Origin: Clostridia bacterium
GTDB lineage: Bacteria; Bacillota; Clostridia; Lachnospirales; Lachnospiraceae
Length of the DNA: 55,965 nucleotides
Direction: 5' to 3'
NCBI GenBank assembly: GCA_910574255.1
Contig: CAJTAK010000020.1
Location: forward strand, 27,449 to 83,413
A program made the position numbers and the translations under genes. Below are positions 26,426 to 33,188 of the stretch, one piece after another; positions within the stretch are counted from its first letter, which is position 1; every line of letters starts with the position of its first letter. The notes beneath the pieces are model-generated. The model saw nothing but the letters and a program-made list of their open reading frames with translations. It had not been told where the DNA came from and did no database searches.

Positions 26426-26839
26426 TTATTTCATAAAGCTTTTCGCTAACTGTACCATCTGCTCCATTCGGGCAACTTCCTCCGGAGATTTTCCCTGCTT
26501 CAGCGTTTCAAAAATCTGGTTGAATTCATCCTGGGACATCTGCTGATTGGAGTTTTTGGCTGCGTTCATTATTTTCTGAAAATCATTTGGATTCATGGTT
26601 TCACTCCCTTCCGGCATGGGTGGCGGGGAAAATGCTTCCGGATTGTCTGTGTCATCCCATTGCTCCTGCATATTGGGCATATCTGAAAAATCCGACATGT
26701 TGGACATCATATTGGAATACTGCATATAAGCAGTCAGCATCTCCATAATCCGGATCATTGAATCAATTTTCTGATTTAATTCATTGCATTTTTTTTGTAC
26801 ATCGTGAAGAAGCTTGTAGCCGTCTTCTGTGAAATTCAT
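26426..26839 (-). CDS. Hypothetical protein, coiled-coil and Met/Asn-rich
   Basis: A 137-residue soluble protein I do not recognise. Residues 1-45 are predicted helical coiled coil (YKLLHDVQKKCNELNQKIDS). Residues 46-85 are low complexity, rich in Met, Ser, Asp and Pro (SNMMSNMSDFSDMPNM; PPPMPEG). Residues 88-137 are helical with FQKIMNAAKN and FETLKQGKSPEEVARM. No signal peptide or membrane segment. The composition recalls small sporulation-associated proteins of Clostridia, but that is a guess. GGGGGAA lies upstream of the ATG on the minus strand. Single-gene unit, divergent from the small gene at 27013. Confidence 0.6.
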   Translation of the reverse strand: MNFTEDGYKLLHDVQKKCNELNQKIDSMIRIMEMLTAYMQYSNMMSNMSDFSDMPNMQEQWDDTDNPEAFSPPPMPEGSETMNPNDFQKIMNAAKNSNQQMSQDEFNQIFETLKQGKSPEEVARMEQMVQLAKSFMK

Positions 26840-26890
26840 ATGGATTTCCCCCTCTTTTCTTTAATATATGTACTCTCATGAAAAATATGA

Positions 26891-26989
26891 ATATCATAAA
26901 AGAGAAGCCGATGCGCAAATCGATTTACAGGCACAATCCCAAGGGGCTGGAAATTGATTTAGGGCAAGGGCGTACTGAAAACATATTGC
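26891..26989 (+). repeat. RNA-hairpin repeat copy I (5' arm degraded)
   Basis: The core AATCGATTTACAGGCACA...GGGGCTGGAAATTGATTTAGG is intact, with AATCGATTT pairing with AAATTGATT. The 3' arm ends CATATTGC followed by GGAGC and AATAGGAGG. The outer 5' arm pairs poorly. Confidence 0.7.
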
Positions 26990-27012
26990 GGAGCTTAAAT
27001 AGGAGGTTTTTT

Positions 27013-27174
27013 ATGGGACGTTTGATCATAGATGATACGACGATTTACGAGCTTGATGAGGAGTGCATGAAACGAAAAGAGCAAGAAAAGATGCTTGCGG
27101 ACAGAGTAAAGGAAACAGAGACAAAGGACGGGACTTTTGCAAAAGACAGGGTGAAGGAAAGGCCGGCTCCATAG
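27013..27174 (+). CDS. Small charged hypothetical protein
   Basis: A 53-residue protein, opening MGRLIIDDTTIYELDEECM and continuing as a Lys/Glu-rich helix. The start at 27013 is chosen because AGGAGG lies 6 nt upstream; the longer frame from 26878 is made of hairpin-repeat sequence. No domain is recognised. Its final codons and stop form the left arm of a terminator, so the gene is cut close. It resembles in character the short charged ORFs often found beside high-cysteine coat-like proteins, but no function can be given. Confidence 0.6.
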   Translation: MGRLIIDDTTIYELDEECMKRKEQEKMLADRVKETETKDGTFAKDRVKERPAP

Positions 27175-27186
27175 AGCCGGCCTTTC
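27156..27186. terminator. Bidirectional terminator
   Basis: AAAGGCCGGCT-CCATAG-AGCCGGCCTTT is a perfect stem between convergent genes (27013 plus and 27198 minus). The plus-strand stop codon lies in the loop region. Confidence 0.85.
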
Positions 27187-27197
27187 CGGGTGGCTGA

Positions 27198-27443
27198 TTA
27201 GCAGCCGCATCCGCCGTTGTTGCCGCAGAAGCCGCCGTTGCCGCCGCAGCAGAACAGAAGCAGGATGATCCACAGACAGCTGTTGTCGCCGCATCCGCCG
27301 TTGCCGCCGAAGAAGCTTCCGTTGTTGCCGCATCCGCCGCAGCAGGAGAGCAGCAGAAGGATCCAGATCCAGGAACAGCAGCTGTTGCCGTTGCTCATTT
27401 CATTACATCCACATCCACAGTTTGTAGCAGTCAAATCACTCAT
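27198..27443 (-). CDS. High-cysteine (chorion/HCB 13-like) small membrane protein
   Basis: An 81-residue protein made of two similar halves. Each has a hydrophobic stretch (CSWIWILLLLSCCGGCG and CLWIILLLFCCGGNGG) followed by a Gly-Asn-Cys run (NNGSFFGGNGGCG; FCGNNGGCGC). About 14 Cys residues. This repeat style is annotated in Lachnospiraceae as 'chorion class high-cysteine HCB protein 13'. The role is unknown; a spore or envelope structural part is a reasonable guess. GGAGGA precedes the ATG on the minus strand. Confidence 0.75.
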   Translation of the reverse strand: MSDLTATNCGCGCNEMSNGNSCCSWIWILLLLSCCGGCGNNGSFFGGNGGCGDNSCLWIILLLFCCGGNGGFCGNNGGCGC

Positions 27444-27672
27444 GAGAAATCCTCCAAAAATAATTATTTACAATCCCATACTATGTGGAAGCGGGGAAAG
27501 TGTGAATTTTTTTGAAAAATCTAAATGAAATATTTGTTTCTTAAAAATCATGGGTCGGGGAATATTTACTTGTACAAACTCCTTGTTTGTGAGAGAATAA
27601 AAATAAGAAAAAGTATAAAGATAAAAGAAAGGGCTGTGATGATCTGAAAATCATGGTAATAGGAATAAACTT

Positions 27673-28476
27673 ATGCCTGCAACCTACGCACATTATCAAT
27701 TCGGCAAGCTGGTCTATAAGGCTTTGCCAAAGGAAATACGAACCATTATAAAAGAAAATAAGACGGCCTATCTGCTGGGGCTTCATGGGCCGGATCTGAT
27801 ATTTTATTACCGCCCTGTATGGAAGAATAGGGTAAATCAGCTTGGAGTGCGGATGCACAAGGAGCCGGCCATTGAGTTTTTTGAAAAGGGCAGACAAAGG
27901 TATCAGGAGCGTCCAAGCAATGTGCTGTTGTCTTATCTCTGCGGTTTTCTTTGCCACTTTATGCTGGACAGTGAGTGCCATCCTTACATCAACAGCTATA
28001 TGGAGAGGTATCAGCTTGGCCATTTGGCGATAGAAACAGATTTTGACCGTTTTTTGATAGAGGAGGACGGGAAAGATCCGGTGCGTTTGAACTGTACGGC
28101 CCATCTGTGTCAGGATTATGATACGGAAGAGGCGATTGCTTCTATGTTCGAGGGAGTGACGGCACGGCAGATCGATCAGTCCATACAGGGCTTCCGGCGC
28201 TGCATTCGGTTTTTCCGGTGTTCTACCATGGGAAAGCGGCTGTTTTTGCGTGGACTGTCCAGAGTGGCAGGTCAGGACAGGCAGATTGGCGGACTGATTA
28301 TGGACGGCGTGCCGAATCCTGCCTGCGATAAGAGCCGAATTTATCTTCGGGAGCGTCTTCATGAGGCGGTGACTCCCACGGTAGAGGTAATTGAGGAATA
28401 TGTTTACGGAATTGCCACCGGGGAGCCTTTAAGCAAACGGCTGGCAAGAGATTATGAGAAATTGGAACTGGAGTAG
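27673..28476 (+). CDS. Zinc-dependent phospholipase C family protein
   Basis: A 267-residue protein of the Zn-dependent PLC/'S1-P1 nuclease-like' family. An early HYQFGKLV near residue 7, LGLHGPDLIFYYR near 35 and GFLCHFMLDSECHPYI near 92 provide the spaced His and Asp expected to hold a zinc cluster. There is no signal peptide, so this member probably acts inside the cell, and the substrate need not be phospholipid. The leader 27541-27672 has a small hairpin (ACAAAC-TCCTT-GTTTGT) and nothing else clear. It is followed by an RNA-hairpin repeat and an MFS gene. Confidence 0.83.
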   Translation: MPATYAHYQFGKLVYKALPKEIRTIIKENKTAYLLGLHGPDLIFYYRPVWKNRVNQLGVRMHKEPAIEFFEKGRQRYQERPSNVLLSYLCGFLCHFMLDSECHPYINSYMERYQLGHLAIETDFDRFLIEEDGKDPVRLNCTAHLCQDYDTEEAIASMFEGVTARQIDQSIQGFRRCIRFFRCSTMGKRLFLRGLSRVAGQDRQIGGLIMDGVPNPACDKSRIYLRERLHEAVTPTVEVIEEYVYGIATGEPLSKRLARDYEKLELE

Positions 28477-28486
28477 TTTTGAAACG

Positions 28487-28574
28487 GCAATGTTTTATCA
28501 ATGTGCAGAATAATTTACGGACAAATCGTGTTATAGACGAATTTTTTAATGGAGGTGTATTGGGAGGGCATTGC
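28487..28574 (+). repeat. RNA-hairpin repeat copy J (before the MFS gene)
   Basis: GCAATGTTTTATCAATGTGC pairs with GGTGTATTGGGAGGGCATTGC using many G-U pairs. Inside, GAATAATTTACGG faces GACGAATTTTTTAATG in a diverged apical part. GGAACC and AATAGGAGG follow. Confidence 0.82.
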
Positions 28575-28596
28575 GGAACCGAAATAGGAGGCTAAA

Positions 28597-29823
28597 TTGA
28601 CAAAACTGGAGAAAAAGTGGATTCTCTATGATGTGGGCAACTCGGCTTTTGTACTGCTGGCAGCCACCATCATTCCAATATACTATAAAAATATAGCGGA
28701 GGCCAGCGGAATCAGTGCGGCGGATTCTACCGCATATTTCAGCTATGCCACATCCATTGTGACAATTATTGTTGCGATTCTTGGCCCGGTTCTTGGTACG
28801 TTGGCGGATACCAAGGGATTTAAGAAGCCGGTGTTTACTTTTTTCGTTATGATGGGCGTCCTGGGCTGTGCCGGGCTTGCCGTCCCCAAAACCTGGCTTA
28901 TTTTTCTGGCGGTCTATGTATTGGCTAAAGTTGGATTGAATGCGAGTTTGGTCTTCTATGATGCTATGCTGGGGGATGTGACCACGGACGAACGGATGGA
29001 TGTGGTATCGGCCCAGGGCTATGCCTGGGGATATATCGGAAGCTGCATTCCCTTTATTTTCAGTCTGATTTTTGTGCTGTTCTCCGATTCCATTGGCATC
29101 GGCATAAATACGGCTATGACGATTGCATTTTTGCTCAATGGAGTCTGGTGGCTTCTGGTGACGCTGCCCCTGTTAAAGGCTTATGAACAGAAGCATTATG
29201 TGGAGCGCTCGGCGCACCCGGTACGGGATAGCTTTGGCCGTCTGGCCCATATTTTTTCGGAGATTCGGACAAAGCCTGCCATCTGGTATTTTCTGCTGGC
29301 TTTCTTCTTCTATATAGACGGCGTGTATACGATTATTGATATGGCAACCTCCTACGGGAAAGATGTGGGAATCAGTGATACGAATCTTTTGCTGGCGCTG
29401 CTGCTGACTCAGGTGGTGGCATTTCCATGCTCCATTCTTTTTGGACACCTCTCCAGGCGGGTGCGCAATACCGTGCTGATTCAGGCTTCCATTATCGGGT
29501 ATTTCGGCGTGGTGCTGTTTGCCCTGCAGCTTGACGAGACCTGGGAGTTCTGGTTTCTGGCCGTGTGGGTGGCAGTGTTTCAGGGGGCGATTCAATCCCT
29601 GTCCCGGTCTTATTTTGCGAAAATTGTTCCGAAGGAGAAGGCGACGGAGTATTTTGGATTCTTTGATATCTTCGGTAAGGGGGCGGCTTTTATGGGAACG
29701 CTGCTGATGGGAATTTCCACCCAGCTTTTTGATACCTCCAGAGCGGGCGTGTCCGTGCTGGCGGTGATGTTTGCCGCAGGCTTTGTCCTGTTCCGTATGG
29801 CGGTTCGGAGGGCTGACGCATAG
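28597..29823 (+). CDS. MFS transporter, UMF1 (Atg22-like) family
   Basis: A 408-residue transporter with 12 helices. LEKKWILYDVGNSAFVLLAATIIPIYYK at the N terminus and the DxGNSAF motif are typical of the UMF1 family. GDVTTDERMDVVSAQGYAWGYIG near 127 is the second hallmark. Substrate unknown; some relatives move amino acids. The start is TTG at 28597, 6 nt after AGGAGG. The first ATG lies far into the sequence, after helix 1, so a TTG start is needed. Confidence 0.88.
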   Translation: MTKLEKKWILYDVGNSAFVLLAATIIPIYYKNIAEASGISAADSTAYFSYATSIVTIIVAILGPVLGTLADTKGFKKPVFTFFVMMGVLGCAGLAVPKTWLIFLAVYVLAKVGLNASLVFYDAMLGDVTTDERMDVVSAQGYAWGYIGSCIPFIFSLIFVLFSDSIGIGINTAMTIAFLLNGVWWLLVTLPLLKAYEQKHYVERSAHPVRDSFGRLAHIFSEIRTKPAIWYFLLAFFFYIDGVYTIIDMATSYGKDVGISDTNLLLALLLTQVVAFPCSILFGHLSRRVRNTVLIQASIIGYFGVVLFALQLDETWEFWFLAVWVAVFQGAIQSLSRSYFAKIVPKEKATEYFGFFDIFGKGAAFMGTLLMGISTQLFDTSRAGVSVLAVMFAAGFVLFRMAVRRADA

Positions 29824-29829
29824 GATAAT

Positions 29830-29856
29830 AGAAAAGCAAAAAGGAGCTGCTTTTCT
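29830..29856 (+). promoter_or_regulatory. Hairpin with the ribosome-binding site in its loop
   Basis: AGAAAAGCA pairs perfectly with TGCTTTTCT, abutting the ATG at 29857. The 9-nt loop AAAAGGAGC holds the Shine-Dalgarno sequence. Folding would leave the site in a closed loop beside the start codon. Confidence 0.65.
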
Positions 29857-30789
29857 ATGAATCGTGTGCGGGAGCTTGTAGGAGCTTCGGCGGCTTACCG
29901 TCTGGGCTATGACGGAACAGGCGTTGGGGTAGCGGTACTGGATTCGGGCATAGACCCACAGCATCCGGATTTAAAAGGGAGGATGGTTTATTCCTATAAC
30001 TATATTGGACGAAATCAGGATGGGGCGGATGACTGCGGTCACGGAACTCACATTTGTGGAATTATAGGGGGAACAGGTACGGCATCCGGCGGCAGGTATC
30101 AGGGACTTGCGCCGGGATGCCATTTTGTGTCTTTAAAGGTTTTGGACAGGATGGGGAACGGCAACAGTAAGGCGGTGGTGGAGGCTCTTCACTGGCTGAT
30201 GGATCATGGGAGAGAGTATGACGTGCGGATTATCAACATTTCCATGGGAAGTACGGCACCTCAGTATTCGGAAAAATCGGGGCTTTTGGAAGCGGTGGAG
30301 GAAGCCTGGGACGCAGGCTTTATTGTCTGTGCCGCCGCCGGAAATCAGGGACCGGATCGCTCAAGCATCACTGTTCCGGGAACCAGTCCCAAGGTGATTA
30401 CGGTGGGAAGCTCCGACGACAATCAGGCGGTAAAGGTGATGGGAAGACGCAGGGCCAATTATTCGGGGAGAGGCCCTACATTGGCCTGTGTCTGTAAGCC
30501 GGACGTAGTAGCGCCCGGGGCGTATATTGTCTCCTGCAATGCCTGGTGGAGAAAGCCCGGGACAGGAGCTTATACAACGAAATCCGGAACCTCCATGGCA
30601 ACTCCGGTGGTGTCCGGAAGTCTGGCCCTGTTGCTTTCCGGGCAAAAGGAGCTGACCAATAAGGAGGTTAAAATATTGCTGTCCACATCTTGCCGGAATC
30701 TGGGTTTTCCCAGGAATCAGCAGGGGTGGGGGATGATCTGTGTGCCGGGACTCTTGGGACAGGAGACGGAGCTTTGCCGGAAAAGATGA
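29857..30789 (+). CDS. S8 (subtilisin) serine peptidase, intracellular type
   Basis: A 310-residue subtilisin with the triad complete: Asp29 in VAVLDSGID, His62 in CGHGTHICG and Ser246 in SGTSMATP; the oxyanion Asn is in AAAGNQGPD near 165. No signal peptide and almost no propeptide, as in intracellular subtilisins. It would hydrolyse cytoplasmic peptides or proteins. Its start codon abuts a hairpin carrying the ribosome site. It is co-directional with the MFS gene 33 nt before. The C terminus is slightly extended and basic. Confidence 0.92.
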   Translation: MNRVRELVGASAAYRLGYDGTGVGVAVLDSGIDPQHPDLKGRMVYSYNYIGRNQDGADDCGHGTHICGIIGGTGTASGGRYQGLAPGCHFVSLKVLDRMGNGNSKAVVEALHWLMDHGREYDVRIINISMGSTAPQYSEKSGLLEAVEEAWDAGFIVCAAAGNQGPDRSSITVPGTSPKVITVGSSDDNQAVKVMGRRRANYSGRGPTLACVCKPDVVAPGAYIVSCNAWWRKPGTGAYTTKSGTSMATPVVSGSLALLLSGQKELTNKEVKILLSTSCRNLGFPRNQQGWGMICVPGLLGQETELCRKR

Positions 30790-30879
30790 ATGTTAATAAC
30801 GGAATAGGTGCTGCACTCTTTTTGTATAGTATGAAAATACACCAAAGTTAAATTTCTTTATAACAAATTGAAATAAATA

Positions 30880-30908
30880 TTGCAAACCCCTTTTCTTGCG
30901 TATATCAT
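30880..30908 (+). promoter_or_regulatory. Sigma-70 promoter of the epimerase leader
   Basis: TTGCAA, 17 nt, TATCAT, giving a leader of about 120 nt before the epimerase start. Confidence 0.55.
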
Positions 30909-30976
30909 GAAATTAATGTGATGGGCAATAGGAACACAGAGGAGGAAGATTAAAAATGCAGGGGAGAAAACACACA

Positions 30977-31018
30977 CCCTGCGGGTATCCCTTTTATGCA
31001 CAAAATATGTGCGGGGAA
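30977..31018 (+). promoter_or_regulatory. Leader motif shared with the HPr-LdhA gene (copy 2)
   Basis: CCCTGCGGGTAT...TTTTATGCACAAAATATGTGCGGGG can pair CCCTGC with GCGGGG outside and GCACA with TGTGC inside. Then GAAAGGAGA. The same order and spacing as at 24908-24973, with compensated outer-stem bases. An upstream ATG (30956) with GGAGGAAG opens a 77-codon frame through this leader and past the epimerase start. Confidence 0.5.
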
Positions 31019-31035
31019 AAGAAAGGAGAAGAAGT

Positions 31036-31920
31036 ATGCAGCATGGCGTCTATTATGCTTATTGGGAGAGAGAATGGAAAGGGGATTACAAGCGTTATGT
31101 TCAAAAGGCGGCGAAGCTGGGGTTTGATATTCTGGAGATTGCGGCAGGTCCTCTGCCGGATTACACGGAAGAAGAACTGCATGACTTAAGGGCCTGCGCC
31201 CAGGAGAACGGAATCCGCCTTACGGTGGGATACGGTCCGGCGCCGGAGAATAATATTGCATCCGCAGATCCGAAAGTGCGGGAACATGCGTTGGAATTTT
31301 ACAGGGATTTGTTTGAAAGAATGGAAAAGATCAATGCCACATTGATTGGCGGCGCCATTTATTCCTGCTGGCCCATTGATTACAGCAAGCCTGTGGATAA
31401 AAAAGGCGACTGGGAACGGGGAATCGAGGGAATGGCAAAGCTGGGCAGGATTGGCCTTGATTACGGAATTGAGACAATCGGACTGGAGGTGCTGAACCGC
31501 TTTGAAAATCATGTGCTGAATACCTCTAAGGAGGGCACGGAGTTTGTTCAGTCCGTCCGCCGGCTGGAGCCAAAGGCCGTGAATGTAAAGGTTATGCTGG
31601 ATACGTTCCACATGAACATTGAAGAGCAGAGCATCGGGAATGCCATTCGGACTGCCGGCAGCCTGCTGGGACATTTTCATACGGGAGAGTGCAACCGCAT
31701 GGTTCCGGGGCAGGGCAGGACGCCCTGGAGGGAGATTCATGATGCTCTGGCGGAAATCGGGTATGACGGCACGGTTGTGATGGAGCCTTTTGTGATTCCG
31801 GGAGGAACCGTTGGAAAGGATATTAAGGTTTGGAGAAATATTGTGGAGGATACCAGTGAGGAAGCCCTTGACAGGGATGTGAAAGAGGCTTTGAGATTTC
31901 AGAGGTATATGTTGGGATAA
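31036..31920 (+). CDS. D-psicose (allulose) 3-epimerase type sugar epimerase
   Basis: A 294-residue TIM barrel very close in wording to clostridial D-psicose 3-epimerase: HGVYYAYWEREWKGDY at the start, FDILEIAAGPLPDY, IGGAIYSCWPIDY, LDTFHMNIEE. Metal and catalytic residues are present: Glu151 in LEVLNRFEN, Asp189 in MLDTFHMN, His215 in GHFHTGECNR and Glu250 in VMEPF. It interconverts D-fructose and D-psicose (or tagatose and sorbose) using Mn2+ or Co2+. The ATG at 31036 follows AAAGGAGAAGAAGT; the longer frame from 31009 includes this ribosome site. Single gene, with its own promoter and terminator. Confidence 0.9.
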   Translation: MQHGVYYAYWEREWKGDYKRYVQKAAKLGFDILEIAAGPLPDYTEEELHDLRACAQENGIRLTVGYGPAPENNIASADPKVREHALEFYRDLFERMEKINATLIGGAIYSCWPIDYSKPVDKKGDWERGIEGMAKLGRIGLDYGIETIGLEVLNRFENHVLNTSKEGTEFVQSVRRLEPKAVNVKVMLDTFHMNIEEQSIGNAIRTAGSLLGHFHTGECNRMVPGQGRTPWREIHDALAEIGYDGTVVMEPFVIPGGTVGKDIKVWRNIVEDTSEEALDRDVKEALRFQRYMLG

Positions 31921-31938
31921 TGATTGTAAAATAAGTGG

Positions 31939-31978
31939 ATGCCCGGAGGTCTGTTGGATAACCGGGCATTCTTTTGGT
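31939..31978 (+). terminator. Terminator of the epimerase gene
   Basis: ATGCCCGG and CCGGGCAT form a stem around a 21-nt loop, followed by TCTTTTGGTTT. Confidence 0.8.
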
Positions 31979-32010
31979 TTAATTTCCGTCTTTAACCGGT
32001 TGTATGATTA

Positions 32011-32040
32011 GGAGGCTGTTGGGAAATAAAGCAGCCTCTT
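32011..32040 (-). terminator. Hairpin at the LysR remnant's 3' side
   Basis: GGAGGCTG...CAGCCTCT pairs around a 13-nt loop, adjacent to the stop of the minus-strand LysR fragment. Confidence 0.5.
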
Positions 32041-32421
32041 AACTTAGCTCAATATTTTTTATGATGGCAATCAGGTTTTTCAGAAGAGGATTACAGGAAC
32101 CGTTTTTGTAAAAAATGCCATAGGATAGAGGAGCGCTGTTTTTCAGCGGTACACAGACAATATCGGAGTTGATTAAATGCATCTGCTGTAAAACGGAACA
32201 GCCGTATCCGGCACGGACCAGGGTAAGAAGCACCTGAAGATTTTCGCAGATATATGCAGATTCCGGCAGGATATGCTGTGAGATGCGGTTTTGTACTTCC
32301 ACAGCCTTTGAGGGAACGGAGTATGAGTTGCAGACGATGATATTTTCGGACAGAAGTTCATCTTCATGAATCTGGTCCCTGAAGGCATAAGGATGTCCGG
32401 CAGGCAGTACGCAGCAGAGGG
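32039..32421 (-). pseudogene. LysR-type regulator, C-terminal fragment
   Basis: On the minus strand the frame reads VLPAGHPYAFRDQIHEDELL, then VVQ-like SKAVEVQNRI and LLTLVRAGYGCSVLQQMHL, then YGIFYKNGSCNPLLKNLI. This is the end of a LysR substrate-binding domain, about 125 residues. The whole helix-turn-helix and first half are gone. At about 32422 the sequence changes directly into a plus-strand MATE fragment, which marks a deletion junction. Confidence 0.75.
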
Positions 32422-32423
32422 GG

Positions 32424-33001
32424 ATGCAAAATCAGCGAGATTATGGACGTATCATTTCTCTGGGAGTATTGTTTGTCGCAATTGATTCCGGTATGGCGGG
32501 AATGATTCGTGCGGACGGCGGCCCGAAATACAGTATGGCCGGCCTCCTGGCTGGATGCATTACGAATATCATTCTTGATCCGATTTTCACGCAGGCTGCT
32601 ATTGTGGTGGTAATGGCAGTTACAAATAATATACTGGTATCCTATGGTGCAAAATCGGTCTATGGTGCGGAGATTCCTTTGACAACCATAGGCATTACCA
32701 TGAAAGTGAATCAGATTATTTCCGCCATTACGATTGGACTGGCAACGGGAGCAAAGCCGATTTTTGGCTATAACTAAGGAAGCGGACAAAAGGAGAGAGT
32801 AAAGCAGACATATAAGATTGTACTTGTTTCTGCAACGGTTGTTTTAGTATTGGCTTTTTTTATCTTCCAATTTGCACCTATGAGCATTGTCCGGCTATTT
32901 GGAGCAGAATCGGATCTGTATAATGAATTTGCAGTGAAATGCTTTAAGCTCTTCCTTTTGGCATGCCCTATCAACGGCCTGCAGATGTGCTTGCATTTAT
33001 A
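32424..33001 (+). pseudogene. MATE-family efflux protein, internally deleted
   Basis: Fragments in order: MAGMIRADGGPKYSMAGLLAGC..NIILDPIF, then directly AAIVVVMAVTNNILVSYGAKS and YGAEIPLTTIGITMKVNQI, then after 32777 in another frame VKQTYKIVLVSATVVLVLAFF and FKLFLLACPINGLQM, ending at a stop near 33001. A segment between ILDPIF and AAIVVV is missing, both ends are missing, and there is a frameshift near 32780. It belongs to the Na+/H+-drug MATE antiporters. Clearly nonfunctional. Confidence 0.78.
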
Positions 33002-33119
33002 ACGACTTTGGTTATGTTAAAAATTTATTGGAAAAAAATTTAAGGGTATTTTCAGATACGGGGAAATATTATTGCAATAAAAGGGTGATGTTAAAGAGGC
33101 GGCATTGGCGGATTATACG

Positions 33120-33148
33120 TTGTAGGGCAGATTTATTTATGCTACACT
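33120..33148 (+). promoter_or_regulatory. Promoter remnant of the RACE pseudogene
   Basis: TTGTAG, 17 nt, TACACT, about 40 nt before the ATG at 33189. Confidence 0.45.
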
Positions 33149-33188
33149 GATAATGAAGAGGGAAGTGTTTACTGGGGAGAGGGGAAAA

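Noticed and set aside
26878..27012. N-terminal extension of the small gene at 27013
   Set aside because: It translates the RNA-hairpin repeat; the AGGAGG site lies just before 27013.
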